From the NCBI GenBank assembly GCA_021018995.1, contig CM037596.1:68489367-68553366 (forward strand): DNA of 64,000 bases, written 5' to 3'. The translations under genes and the position numbers were made by a program. The notes below the pieces were generated by a model, which was not told the DNA's origin, ran no database searches, and worked only from the letters and a program-made list of their open reading frames with translations. Source of the DNA: Chloranthus sessilifolius. Its lineage: Eukaryota > Streptophyta > Magnoliopsida > Chloranthales > Chloranthaceae. Shown piece after piece: positions 9,824 to 21,389 of this stretch; the first letter of the stretch is position 1, and every line of letters begins with the position of its first letter.

Positions 9824-11176
9824 CTAACCAAGTTGGTCCTCTATCTTTTTTATGCTCTGGCTGTGAGAGTGCATAGTTTGAGGTAAGGAATTCAAATTCT
9901 GTAGTGAAGCCAGAACTTGTTCCTCAAAGGAAGATGCTCTCATGGTGGAGGTGCGAGTTCTTTGTGCAGTGGAAGCCATGGGCTGTTGGTATTGGGTCCT
10001 TGGAACATAACCTTGGTGATAGGGTTGAGCATTTCTGTAGGGCATGGGCTGCTGGGGCTGCTGCTGCTGGCTTAAGTATGCATCTTGTCTCCACCTCAGA
10101 TTGGGGTGGTTCCTCCATTGATACCCAGTAGTCGGCTGCTGCCCATAAGACTGAGTTGTAGCCACATGCTCTGTTACAAAATCAGAAAACTGGCCAGCAA
10201 ATGGGCATTCTTCAAGGAAATGAGTAGGGGACTGGCATATAGCACATGCCTCCTCAACTCTAGCAGCCACAGGTGACTATATTATTCCCATAAGTCTAAC
10301 AAATTTCAGTGTCAGGCTGTTCACTTTCCTTTCCAAATCACTTTGCGTATTCACTTCATACAACTTCCCTCTTGAAGTATTTTCCTTCACCAACTTAGGA
10401 GGTTCTAGATCCCTAGCCAAGGTGTCCCTTTGCATAGAGTTCTCACTAATGATATCAAACAACTCCCAGGCCTCCTCATCAGTTTTATGAAGGTAGGTGC
10501 CACCACAAGAAGTATCTACCATGTCTCTGCTTTTGGAATCAATCCCTTGATAAAAACTTTGGACAAGTTGCCATTCAGGGATTTGATGGTTGGGGCACTT
10601 CTTTAGGAGTTCCTTGAATCTCTCCCAAGCTTGGTGAAAATCCTCAGTTGGATCTTGGGCAAATGAGATGATACCCTTTCTCAACTGGCTTGTTTTAGAC
10701 ATAGGAAAGAATTTGGCCTTGAATTGACATTGGAGGTCACTCCAGGATTGAATGTTGTTGGGTGGAAGCATTGACAACCAGGTCCTGGCTCTGTCCTTTA
10801 ATGAAAAAGGAAAGAGTGTCATCCTGGTGGCCTCCTCCACCAAACCTGTGATGTTGAATGTAGTGCATAGTCTCAAGAACTCATCAATGTGCTTGTAGGG
10901 ATCCTCCTTAGTCAAGCCATGAAATGAGGGTAGTATCTGGATTATGGAAGATTTGATTTCATAGTTTCCTTGAGCAGCTGAAAATTGAATGCAGAAGGGG
11001 GAATTGTAAACCCTTGGTGCATTAAATCCTTTGAGGGTTCTCGACTGCTGTTGCTCTCCCATTTTTATAGAGTCAATTACAACAGATGTGGGTGGAGTTT
11101 GTCTAGATCTGATAAGTCTTTCAACCTCTGAGTTTAGTGGAACAATCTGAGGTTGAAGAGTTCTCCTACCAAACAT
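9824..11176 (-). pseudogene. Athila copy 1 Gag
   Basis: Structural protein of the virus-like particle. It starts MFGRRTLQPQ, and the retrotransposon gag domain follows with IQILPSFHGLTKEDPYKHID, TRMTLFPFSLKDRARTWL and KFFPMSKTSQLRKGI. One in-frame TAG at 10277-10279 stands where copy 2 has glutamine. Beyond it the frame continues to a zinc knuckle CAICQSPTHFLEEC (C-x2-C-x4-H-x4-C). A Q/Y/P-rich tail follows. The start was chosen because copy 2 has a similar MLGRRS start and the leader follows directly. The Gag part is nearly complete, with a single stop up to 9824. Confidence 0.88.
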
Positions 11177-11474
11177 ACAACACTAAAAGTCTGAATGCAA
11201 AGCAAAACCTCAACACAACAAGTAGAAATAACATAAATGACTAACTAATCTAAAAATCAACAAATCTGAAAAATAACAGGGGAGTAGAGGGGTGCAAACT
11301 ACAGAGCAGCCTCCAGCACAATGCTCCTCCCACACAGCAGCTTCAGATCTGGTGCAATGCACAAAAAAAAAAAAAAAAAAAACTTGTAAAACAGTTAGTA
11401 AAATCAAACAAACCACTACAGATCTATGGTCTAAACTAGATCAAAAGTTAGATCTTCCAATTTCAAAAAACACC
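11177..11474 (-). other. Athila copy 1 5' untranslated leader
   Basis: Noncoding stretch between primer site and gag. It includes an A-run at 11361-11379 and words such as CAGCTTCAGATCTG, which are matched loosely in the copy 2 leader (22716-22981). Confidence 0.6.
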
Positions 11475-11492
11475 TCCCCGGTAGCGGCGCCA
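11475..11492 (-). other. Primer-binding site, tRNA-Asp type
   Basis: The minus strand reads TGGCGCCGCTACCGGGGA, complementary to the 3' end of plant tRNA-Asp with two mismatches. It lies six bases from the LTR end. This primer choice is characteristic of Athila. Confidence 0.85.
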
Positions 11493-12624
11493 AAAACTTG
11501 TTGGTGTTTCTGCCTTTCCTTCAAAAAGGGTCTAAAATTCACTCATAAATCTAGGCAGATCACACTTACACAAACCTAAAAGTAATCAGGGCCTGTTGTA
11601 GCAAGTTTTAAAAAGATGGTAAGTAGGGGAATGTCCACAAGGAGGTTGGTTTAAAATGTGGTAGATCTCTAGATCTGTAAGGGATCTGGCACCCTAACTA
11701 ATGTTAAATTAGCTAAAAGACAGGGAGAGATTTAAAAAGGGTTGTCACTTAAGCTATACTAGAATAAAATGAAAACTAGCTAGGATCAAGTTTAGAAATC
11801 CAGATCTTGCAGGGGAAAGGAATTAAAATCAGAAAATGGAGAGGAGTAGCTTAGAAATTGGTCTTACTGAAATCAGGCTAAGTTAATCATGCCATGGGGG
11901 TTCAGAGCACACAAATCCCTCAATTGGCTACAAGCACAGCAGCAGGGTAGAAGACTCCACTCTAAATCAAAGGATCTAACTGGTCTTAAGGTTATGATCT
12001 GTCCACTTTAATGGTCACTGACCATCCTATAGACTTTATTCGATCTAAAGATTTATAGCAAAGAATCCAATTGAAACCTGAGAATGGATTAGTCTTAAGG
12101 CTATGATCTGTCGACTTTAATGGTTACAGACCATCCCATAGATTTCCTCCAAAGCAAAGGCATAAATCAGAGCATTAAAACCACTACAGATGTAATTTCC
12201 AGGTCACAGACTCAGGGAATTATAGGGATATCAGATCCAGGGAGATCGGATGGTATCCAAGAGGTCTACCAGTTAAGTGGGTGAGCTGATCCACAGACTC
12301 CTCTACACAAATCCGATCGAGCACCAAATGAAACCAAAGGAGCTTTAGATATAATTACAACATTAAAAACAACATTTACATTGCAGTCAAAATCACTCTA
12401 CAATGAGAATGCTCTCAGATTTGTAGTCTGTTCAGCATTCAACCCAAAATGGCACTCTCAACCTTTCCCAATTACAGATCTAACCTCTCTCCTCGCTACT
12501 CCAAGGGAATTAGCCAACCATTAGTTGAGCTAAAAGAGAGAAAATGGAATTTCTCTGCAAGCTCCAATCTCTAGAATTTTGGTTCAGATCTCGATCCCCC
12601 TTCTTTCAATTCAGGATCTCCATA

Positions 12625-12636
12625 TATAGCTTTCTC
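12625..12636 (-). promoter_or_regulatory. TATA box of Athila copy 1 LTR
   Basis: The minus strand reads GCTATATATGGAG immediately downstream of the CCTATCGAA array, the same order as in the LTR at 1474-4059. Confidence 0.5.
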
Positions 12637-12664
12637 TCCTATTTTTCCCGCCAAAACTCCCTTC

Positions 12665-13060
12665 TCGAAGGTCCTCAGAGTTTGATAGGATGGCTCTCAC
12701 TCCTATCGAAAGGCTCAAGTATCCTTTGATAGGTGCTGTTCCAGCATCTCCATTTCGATAGGTCCAGGTGGTCCTCCGATAGGTTCAGGAAACCTTCCGA
12801 TAGGTTCAGGAAATCTTCCGATAGGTTCAGGAAATCTTCCGATAGGTTCCCTTTTCTCCTTAGGCAGCTTTCGACAGGATGAACTCTATCTTTCTTTCAG
12901 TTGTTTGATAGGTCCTTGGATCCTATTGAATTTCACAATCCTCACGAATCCTTCTTTTCTTTGCCTTCAGATCCTATCGAAGCCTCACTAACTGCACGAA
13001 TTCCTCCAGTTTAGCTCTCAGCTCCTATCGAGGTCTTCAGATGACCTCCCATAGGATGTT
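12665..13060. repeat. CCTATCGAA / TTCCGATAGG motif array in LTR
   Basis: About a dozen copies of CCTATCGA or its complement TCGATAGG occur. They include a tight run of CTTCCGATAGGTTCAGGAAA units of about 21 bases between 12775 and 12850. Confidence 0.8.
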
Positions 13061-14628
13061 TTCGGCCTGTTTTCACTTCCTGTGCCTTGCTTTGTTGTGG
13101 CCACGCACTCCAAGGGCCCAATGGTGTGCGGCCCTCTAGTGTATTATTACTGGGTCTATACTATGCTGAGAGATGGCTTCTTTGTGGGCATTCTTGAGTG
13201 GTTTTCTGTATTGTTTTCATCTTTTATTACTATCTACAAAATAAACTCAACAGAGGTTTATTACTGTGCTCACAGGTTTATCAAAGGTCAGGTTAAAGGG
13301 TGAAAGTGGCATTGTTCACCACTTAACAAGCCGCATACCCCGAGAATGCATACAAATTGGCAAACCAAGATGGGAAAGAACTTCCTAGCCCTTGGAACGG
13401 CATGTACCTTAGAAAATACTACCCTTAGCCCTATGATCATCATATCCCGTGGTTAAATACTTATACTTATCACCCTCATAGTTATCATGACCCATTCATT
13501 GCTCGTACGTCATCAATTCTCATAATATCCTTAAGACCTCTAATTTATCGCTCACTTTCTTATTCAGGCAATTTGATCGAAGGACTAGTGGCATACCTAA
13601 CCTCTTTCAAAAGTATAAGTAACACTCGATCCTCATTTCCCTTTCCCCAGCCATTGGAGGAGACGTTAGAGTGAAAAAAAATGAAGATGTCAGGTTCAAT
13701 CAAAACTCATTATTCTTGCACTAGTAGGATGCTTTCAAAAATACATATATAAAAAATAATCGAGCAAGAGCATTACGACAAATGAACAAGTCAATGAGAT
13801 CAGGGAAGCATAAGTAGACCTAAAGACATCTCTGGTAACTTTACCTGAAATATAAAAGCAAGCTGCGAGGGCACCCCTGATGTCCCCATACTACTAGATA
13901 TCATTACAAGGTGGCAAGAGGAGGATAAACTCCTGCTAACCATAGAATGTGAAATTTGATGGTGCCAAAACATGACGAAGAGCTTAATCATGGCAACCCA
14001 TATTCCCCTAAGAAAAAGACTGTTACTCATCCCTTTTGGAAAGCATTGGATACAAACTATTCCCCACATCACTGAACCTTACCCCGTCTTCTACCTTTTT
14101 TTATATTTTTGGATGATAAATCAGAAGCCTTATAGGATACTCCTAGGAATGAAGCCGTAAACCGATGAATGACGATAGATGCAAGCACCCACTATGTCTA
14201 CCACGCCCCCTGATAATAACCACGGGAAAGGATGACCACCGCCCAAAGATAGACCCCGGTATACAACTGACATAATCAAAATGACCTCCTCCGGTTCGAT
14301 GACAGTACTGATAAACTTTTCTTCAAGACTAACCCACCAAATACCAAGGCCTCTTATAGAGCCAATGTGCTCATCTAAAATCCAAAAAAGCTCCATTGCA
14401 TCTAGACACTGGGGCATTTTTCTAGTCAGGAGAATAATAACCTTAGAAGCGTCAACTCGTCCATAAAGAAGAGGCGGAATAACGAAGTCACCATCCGGAG
14501 AATGCTGCCGAAGATACTATACTGCCGATCCTACCACGCTCCTATGCTGGGGCATTTTTATTTTTATTTATTTCAGTCATTTGCTTTCCCTGTTGCATTA
14601 TTTTTGTTTCCAAAAAAAAGAGAGAAAA

Positions 14629-14629
14629 G

Positions 14630-14661
<32 letters not shown>

Positions 14662-14676
14662 AGAAGAAGAAGAGAG
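14629..14676. repeat. Poly(A) / AAG simple repeat
   Basis: A run of about 30 A residues is followed by AAGAAGAAGAAG. Confidence 0.9.
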
Positions 14677-14946
14677 AGCATATATCTATCTTTTACTATC
14701 AGGCCCCGGCCTGAGATACTTACCCCCTTGACAACTAGCAAGGGGGAGAAAAAAATTATTGATAGCGTTACCTTTACACATGTAGATATAAAGCAACTTT
14801 TAACCACCACCAGGACAGCTCAGGAAGTACCCAAGTCCCTATGATGATTGGCGGCGCTAAAGAAACTAAAAAGTGAAAGATAGATGCAAGAGATAACTAA
14901 AAAAAAAGGCGAGAGCCAATCAGGTACATCTAAACCAAAAAAATCT

Positions 14947-14948
<2 letters not shown>

Positions 14949-14998
<50 letters not shown>
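14949..14998. repeat. (AT)25 microsatellite
   Basis: Uninterrupted AT dinucleotides. The ORFs of YI repeats on both strands are artefacts of it. Confidence 0.95.
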
Positions 14999-15000
<2 letters not shown>

Positions 15001-15089
15001 AAATTTTTTATTTTACATCTGTCACTAGGGAGCATACCCCCTGTATATACAGCACACACACACAATGGACAAAAAAATAAATACACACA

Positions 15090-17690
15090 CACCCCTACTC
15101 CCTACGCTGCTGCTGGGATGGCCGAGCACCGTTGTCCCCAGTATCATTGGCTCAGAGGTCTGTAGACTGGTCCTCTTAAAACATAATCCTGGCACTCGGA
15201 ATCCACAAAACCTCTAGACGGCGTGGCCCCGCTACAGAATCCTCCTCACTCGTCTGACTAACAAACTGCTTAGATCGAGAACGAGGAGGATACCCTGCGA
15301 GAACCTCACGAATGATAGAATCCTCATGAGCATCACCCCTGACACAATCGTGTGACGTGTGACGAGACTGCCCGGTCGAGGAACCCGTAGTCCTCGACCC
15401 TGAGCCATCAAGCTAACCAGCCAACCTGCGCACTCCTCATCAAACGATACTGCAGCCGATCCAGGGACACCTGCATCTCTGCCCGCATCGTCTGATGCGC
15501 TACCTCCAGTGCCTCAGTCTAGGTCGTTGGTGTGACCATTATCGCAACAAGCAGGTCCTCGCCACTCTGTGTCTCCCCGAGCACTCACCTCGCCTCAGGA
15601 GTGGCGCACACTCGCACCACCTCTAGACGTGCCTCCTCAAGCTGACGAACCTATGTTACCGCACCGAGTCAAAGAAAGCCAATATATATATATATATGAA
15701 TATTTGTTAAAAAAAAAGTAGCTTTGAAAATAAGAGAATCATACCAGAACCAACCTCTCCTCCAGAAGGTGCTCAACCATCACAGCGGTCACTGGATCAG
15801 TAGGCGGCACAGAAGGAACAACAAACGTGGGTGGCTACCAAGAGAACAAACGAACACATCAGATAACACTGTGATAACGAACAAACTATAAATACAATAA
15901 CTAAAACATACCTGAGAAGGAATAGGGACAGACCCTTAAGGGGGTGCCTCAGGAACGGAGTCCAGAACAGCTTGCATAAAGAACCAAACAAACCAACACA
16001 AGATATGTTAGAACAAAAATAAAATAAATAACCTAAACTGAATTACACCAAATCAGAAACTATACCAGACTCTCAGGGCGTAGAGGGGCAGTAGTCGCCT
16101 CCCTCATTTGAAGGTCCTCGGCAACTTGACGCTAAAATACCACACGATATTAGTAAACTATTAAGAAAGTGAAACAATAACATCCAACGAATTACTACAA
16201 TTATATAAATGAATCAAAAGATAGAAAAACTCACCCAGTGCTCTAGCTCAGCCCGAAGCTAAACCATCATTGGATCCTCCCAACTAGAGGAAGCAATTGA
16301 AGATGGATCAAATGCCAGAGCGAGACCTCCAGCAGCAAGCTCTGCCCTCTACAAACGCCGACAAACATGCTAAAGCTAGTCAAAACCCATAAAATACTAA
16401 CAACTAATAAATCTAAATAAGACACTTACCAATCGATCAATCTCAGATCACAAGCTGGTCTCCACCTCTCGGCCAGCTGCTAATCGCGTAACAACTCAAT
16501 CATCGCCACATGACTGGAAGATTAACTCAGTATAATACATAAATAATTAAACTAATAAATTAACTCACCAAGAGTCGTCTAGTCTCGGCTAGCTGCGCCC
16601 TCACCTCATCCTCCGCTCCCCTAGCCTAAGAAATAGAGGAGGCAAGAGAGCCCAACATCTCCTCATCAGGACGAGGAGCACACCCCATCTGCTCCATCGC
16701 CCTATGAAGGGCATCCAATGCCCCTCGTACACTCGCTGTGAGATGGCCCTGCTCCAACGCGTCTAGTCTCTCCCTTAATGCTAACGCCGACTACATCCTG
16801 CTGATCGTGAAAGAACCACTCCAATGGAAGGGACGTGTGAAGAGGCGTCCACTGCCCAGAGCAATAAACCATCTCCCATACTCTCGCACATCTGCCTCAT
16901 CATGCGCCCTCGTAACCTTGGTCCCCCCAGCTCTAAAATCAGCCATCTGAAGCCCCATCCGCTCTGTAAAGTCTCAGCCTGAGGGGCCGGTCATCCTCTT
17001 CGCCACCCTGTGGCGAATCTCTGGAGGAACTCCCTGAGTGAGACCCAGCTGCCGCACCGCTCGAGATAGGTGGATCCTCTCCACCTTCTCAAAACAATGG
17101 ACCCATATGTCCACGTCAAAGAAAGGCTGACCAGACTGAATCATCGGCATGACAGCATCCTCCCCATCCTCGTAGGGCCTCCAAATCACCTATAAACCAA
17201 TAGACAAATCAGTCGGTAAACGCTGAAATCTGAGAAACGAAAGCACGGAACTGAGAAAACTCAACTACAATATGGACAATACCTACCTGCCCCGCGTGCA
17301 TGTCCTAAAAAAGATAGCACGTGGTCTAAAGATTCGAAGACAAACGGCGACCCCTCAACACTACCCTCCACATATGCATCCACAGAAACGTAAACGTCAC
17401 CTCCAATGGAACCCCTGGACGAAGAAAAGCAAAATGATCGAACGCCCAAAACTAGAAAACATAAAAAAAGAAATACTAAATAGCTACCACCAAAGGCTAA
17501 GAAAACAAAGACATCATAATACCAACTAACTAAAACTCACCTGGAGGAAAGGAAGGAAACCTCTGATTGTCACGACGCCTTGTCCCAGACGATAAAGCTG
17601 CTCATAGAGATGCGCCAATGCGGCCGCACCCCAAGCATAGGTAGGGACCCGATCCAAGTCCCTGAGAACCAGCATACCCTATGTTCTAAC
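15090..17690 (-). pseudogene. Plant mobile domain (PMD) gene fragment, multi-exon
   Basis: PMD proteins (the MAIN/MAIL family and related transposon-borne ORFs) carry a domain of unknown biochemical activity. On the minus strand the exon at 17690-17541 encodes [15 protein letters not shown] and IRGFLPFLQ, then a GTGAG donor. A second exon (about 17452-17286) begins with FWAFDHFAFLRPGVP, contains two in-frame stops and ends at CAG|GTAGG. A third (17189 to about 16800) begins after TTTATAG with VIWRPYEDGED and continues FEKVERIHLSRAVRQLGLTQ, the typical V-E-H-R-V-RQ-GL-Q signature. Further low-complexity exons with GT donors near 16566, 16430 and 16232 run toward 15100 with acidic or coiled-coil-like sequence. 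The 5' part is cut off by Athila copy 2 at about 17690. It could be a host gene or a retroelement-borne PMD ORF. Confidence 0.65.
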
Positions 17691-18360
17691 TCCACTGACA
17701 AATGGCATGCTTTACCATATACCAATCTAAAAGGAGACATCCCTATTGAGGTCTTATAGGCAGTCCTATAATCCCAAAGAGCGTCCTGCAACTTCAGGGG
17801 CCAGTCCTTCTTGTCAGTCCTCACAGTTTTATCTAGGATGTGCTTAATCTCCCTATTAGAAATTTTAACTTGCCCATTGGTCTGTGGGTGGTAGGGAGTG
17901 GTTATCCTGTCTGTAACAGAGTACTTTCTAAGCAAGCTTGTAAAGTGTCTGCTGTAGAAATGACTCCCCCCATCACTAATGATAGCTCTGGGGGTGCCAA
18001 ATTTAGAGAAATTATTATCCTTCAAAAATTTGAGGAAAACTATGTGGTCATTGGTTCTTATGGCAATGGCTTCTACCCATTTAGACACAATCTACAGCCA
18101 CCAAATATCAAACAATTCTACCACAAGTATGGGGTGTAATGGCATTGAGTCTCTCTTGGATATGCTCCCCATTTTTTGACATCTCTCACAAGCCTTGCAA
18201 TGCTCCACTGTATCCTTGCACAAGGATTTTCAATAAAATTCACATTGGAGTACCTTTGTAGCAGTTTTCTTGCCACTAAAATGACCTCCACAGGCATGCT
18301 CATGACACATTATAAGAATGTTGTGGAACTCATTTCAGGAACACATATCCTCACCATCTT
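17691..18360 (-). pseudogene. Athila copy 2 integrase (truncated)
   Basis: Integrase joins element DNA to the chromosome. The zinc-binding N-terminus (18360-18140) survives only in shifted frames (HFSGKKTATKVLQ and KMGSISKRDSMPLH are readable on the minus strand). The catalytic core (18088-17691) shows [12 protein letters not shown], the second Asp in ISDGGSHF, and [16 protein letters not shown]. The third catalytic residue, glutamate 36 positions after that Asp, is lysine here. The core continues [19 protein letters not shown] and [19 protein letters not shown], then ends at the junction with the PMD exon. Dead by catalytic change, frameshift and truncation. Confidence 0.85.
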
Positions 18361-18362
18361 AT

Positions 18363-19031
18363 CTACACAACTCTTATGAGGTAAGGATCCTCCCACAAAA
18401 AATATTTAATCTGAGAGAAAAATAGGTCTTTGTCCATCTTAGACCAGTGTGGGAGAATCCTACCAACTGCAAGATAGTTCACAATGTTAGCAAACCAGGG
18501 TACACTCATATTAATGGCAAAAAGTTGCTCATCAGGGAAAGAATCATTCACAGGCATTTCAGCATAGTTAGCACTCAAGATTCTAGACAAATGATCTGCC
18601 ACCACATTCTCTACACCCTTTTTGTCTTTAATCTCAAGATCAAACTCCTATAGTAGGAGGATCCATCTGATTAATCTTAGTTTTACTTCTTTCTTAGACA
18701 AAAGGTACTTCAAAGTTGAATGGTCAGTAAACACAACAATTTTAGATCCTAGCACATAAGATCTAAATTTCTCCAAAGAAAAGACAACTGCCAACAACTC
18801 TTTCTCAGTGGTGGTATAGTTCAGCTAAGCATCACTCAATGTCTTACTTGCATAAGAAACTACACTAGGTAGTTTGTCCTTTCTCTGTCCTAAAACTGCA
18901 CTACTTGCAAAGTCTGATGCATCACACATCAGCTCAAATGGAAGAGAATAATCAGGAGCTTGTATGATAGGTGCAGAGGTTAAATAATTTTTTAATACCT
19001 TAAAAGCAGTGAGACATTCATTAGTGAACAC
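18363..19031 (-). pseudogene. Athila copy 2 RNase H
   Basis: RNase H removes the RNA template during reverse transcription. The start is at 19031 with ECLTAFKVLKNYLTSAPII and the first catalytic Asp in FELMCDASDFASSAVLGQ. The middle (18825-18605) is interrupted by stops. The end shows VADHLSRI and an Athila-type linker (FPDEQLFAI, WFANIVNYLA) leading to integrase. Confidence 0.8.
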
Positions 19032-19139
19032 AAATGGTACCTCTTGACACAGCAGATGGCACAGAGGTTTAGAAATTTTACTAAAATTCTTGATGAATCT
19101 CCTATAAAAACAAGCATGTCCTAAAAAAGATCTGACTTA

Positions 19140-19835
19140 TTTTATAGTTTTTGGAGGAGGTAAATGTGAAATTAGATCAATTTTTACTTTATCCACCTCA
19201 ATCCCCTTTTGAGAAACCACATGACCAAGAACAACTCCTTGGGTTACCGTGGAATTGCTCTTTCCCCAGCTCAATACAAGGTTGGTTTCCTCACATCTCT
19301 AAAGTACAAGGGAGAGATGTTGCAAACATTGATCAAAATCATCACCATGCACAGAAAAATCATCCATTAAAATTTCTAAAAACTTATCCAATATGTCAGA
19401 AAATATGGCATACATGTACGTCTGAAAAGTAGCAGGAGCATTACACAGTCCAAATGGCATCCTTCTATAAGCAAAGGTGCCAAATGGACAAGTAAAGATA
19501 GTCTTCTTTTGATCTTGTGGATACACAGGGATCTAGTTGTAACCAAATTATCCATCAAGAAAGCAATAGAAAGCCTTGGTTGCTAGTTTGTCCAGAATCT
19601 GGTAAATAAAAGGCAGTGGGAAGTTGTCCTTCCTAGTCTTGGAGTTTAATTTTCTGTAGTCTATGCATACCCTCCAACGAGTGACCTCTCCGGTTGGCAT
19701 TAATTCTCCAGACTCATTGGGTACAATAGTGATACAAGATTTCTTGGGGACCACCTGAGTAGGTGACACCCATTTAGAATCTGAAATTGAGTAGATGACT
19801 CCACCATCTAGTAATTTGACCACCTCATTCATCAC
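19140..19835 (-). pseudogene. Athila copy 2 reverse transcriptase
   Basis: The N-terminal part (19835-19548) includes KLLDGGVIYSISDSKWVSP, QVVPKKSC, VCIDYRKLNSKTRKDNFPLPF and FLDG. The palm (19526-19299) includes TFAYRRMPFGLCNAPATFQ, the catalytic box LMDDFSVHGDD, and HLSLVL. Stops occur between the two parts and after 19299. The thumb region (19298-19140) is recognisable but interrupted. Equivalent to 8401-7491 in copy 1. Confidence 0.85.
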
Positions 19836-19865
19836 TACTTCCTATATGTAAGGATTTAACTTCCT

Positions 19866-20522
19866 CTACATCTCCCTAGAGGGTTTGGAACCCTCTTTCA
19901 AGTGAATCTTGTGCATACACACAACTAGACTAATTCCTCCTAGATCAATAATAGGCCATCCTATTGCTTTTCTATTCATCTTGAGCACAAAAATTAATTT
20001 TTCTTCTTGTTCCTTAGTGAGGGAAGAAGAAATGATCACAGGCAATTTCTGATCCTGGTCCAAGAATGCATATTTGAGAGACTTTGGGAGTTGTTTCAAC
20101 TCCAAATCAGGTGGACTGATCAGTGAAGGTAGCAAAGGTGCCTTAGAAGGTGAGGGAAGAGGCAACACAATAGGTTTCCATTGAGAGTACCTTGCTGGCC
20201 CTACTGCAGAATTCAATGTTTTCACCTCTTCAGTCAAATGTGTGGGGGCCTCCCCTTCAACAGTTTCAGTCCAAACCACCTCAAAAACATCAACAACATC
20301 ATCCCAGCTCAGCAACTTGGGCATGGTCTCCTCAACAAGCTCATCATGCAAATCAATCATGAAACAGTCCTCACTCTCAAAGTGAGGTTGATTTGCTGCA
20401 TTATAGACATTGAGCTTTACCTTCATGTTTTCAAAAGATACCTCCCCAGATCTGCACTTGATGCAGGCATTAGCAGTGGTCAAGAATGGCCTGCCAAAAA
20501 TCACAAGGATAGAGGTATGCAT
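19866..20522 (-). pseudogene. Athila copy 2 PR C-terminus and PR-RT linker
   Basis: Starts with the protease tail GRPFLTTANACIKCRSGEVS. It then runs through NMKVKLNVYNAANQPHFE, an acidic stretch, LPLPSPSKAPLLPSLIS, and RKAIGWPIIDLGGISLVVC, which leads into RT. Same layout as copy 1 (8857-8402). Confidence 0.8.
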
Positions 20523-20871
20523 TTACTAGGTTTCATGTCCAAAATCAGGAAATCTGTTGGATAAAAAAATTTGTCAACCCCAACCAGCACCTCTTCAATA
20601 ATGCCCATAGGTCTCCTCTCAGATCTCGCAACCAATTACAAAACAACATGTGTGGGTTTTAACTCCCCCAAACCCAACTTCTCATATACAGAATATAGAA
20701 GTAAGTTAACACTAGCTCCCAGATCTAACAGTGCTTTCTCAATGGTATGATCCCTAGTAATGCAGGGAATTATGGGAACTCTAGGATCTTAGAGTTTAGT
20801 GGGGTTGTAATGGACAAAACCTGGCTTACTTTTTTAGTAGAAAAGACTTTCTTGGATAGATGAATCCTAGA
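20523..20871 (-). pseudogene. Athila copy 2 protease core (frameshifted)
   Basis: Readable only piecewise on the minus strand, with a frameshift between 20872 and 20522. Nucleotide similarity to 9240-8930 of copy 1 is clear (CTCCCAGATCTAA, TTCTCATATA...GAATAT, GTCAACCCC on the plus strand). The catalytic DLGA region lies near 20720. Confidence 0.7.
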
Positions 20872-21375
20872 CTATCTTTTATGGGTGCATAAATCCTTTA
20901 AAAATTTTGCATAGGCTGGAACTTGCTTAATGACATCAAGCAGAGGTAAATTAATTTTTACCTGCTTAAAGGTCTTCATCATTTCCTGCACCTTAACATT
21001 CCCTTTATTAAAAGGAGAAGGTGCTTGAAGGGGATGAGGAAATGGCAAATGAGATACTGGTCTCTCATCTGCAGCCTTTGCATTTTTTTCAATTTTTTCC
21101 TTATTTTTATTTTCATTTTTATTATTCTCTTGGGACTCAACAACAGCCCCTTTATTTTTTAGATGTTGCTCTTGCTGCATACTATCACTGATTAGGTTCT
21201 TTTGTGTTGTAATCCTTGTGATCTCACCATCAACATGGTTATCCACCAACCTGCAACTTCTCAAAGTAATGGCCTTAGCTTCTTCATGAGTTGAAGAAGA
21301 CTCACCCACCATGTATTGACCTTTAAGATTGTTCATTGGATGACTTGGCAATCTGCCCTCTTCCCTCCTAGTCAA
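20872..21375 (-). pseudogene. Athila copy 2 Gag tail / gag-PR linker
   Basis: Hydrophilic, lysine- and glutamate-rich. It contains SSSTHEEAKAITLRS, HLPFPHPLQAPSPFNKG and LPLLDVIKQVPAYAKFLKD, all matched in copy 1 upstream of its protease. In frame with gag. Confidence 0.8.
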
Positions 21376-21389
21376 AGTATTAAATAGCT

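Larger units (their letters stand above)
7491..13328 (-). mobile_element. Athila copy 1 (5' part: LTR, gag, PR, RT; truncated in pol)
   Basis: On the minus strand the order is LTR (13328-11499), tRNA-Asp type primer site (11492-11475), gag (11176-9824), protease (9592-8873), and RT up to the RT/RNase H connection near 7500. There the element stops abruptly against AT-rich repeat DNA. RNase H, integrase, 3' UTR and the second LTR are missing. The gag-pol parts from 11176 to 7491 all lie in one reading frame, broken only by in-frame stops, so decay has been mainly by nonsense substitution. Confidence 0.85.
11499..13328 (-). repeat. Athila copy 1 5' LTR (1830 bp)
   Basis: The plus-strand limits are TGTTGGTG at 11499 and TTAACA at 13328, giving TGTTAA...CAACA on the element strand. 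The LTR contains a CCTATCGAA motif array (12665-13060), a TATA-like CTATATATGG read on the minus strand near 12628, and U5-side words shared with 973-1473. A second LTR for this element is absent. Confidence 0.8.
13329..15089. other. Noncoding, unassigned region with simple repeats
   Basis: ORFs at 13800-14072 and 14130-14417 (minus) have no motif I recognise. Near 14550 there is TATGCTGGGGCATTTTT followed by a long A/G-rich tract, which resembles the 3' untranslated end of a retroelement but is not diagnostic. Simple repeats are listed separately. Confidence 0.4.

Noticed and set aside
9904..10276. Plus-strand ORFs over the Athila Gag region
   Set aside because: Antisense shadows of the gag frame at 9824-11176, which has clear gag motifs.
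13800..14417. Possible minus-strand gene (90 and 95 codon ORFs)
   Set aside because: No recognised motif, no splice consistency and poor context; left as unassigned DNA.
14820..15165. ORFs with poly-YI on both strands
   Set aside because: Products of the (AT)25 microsatellite.
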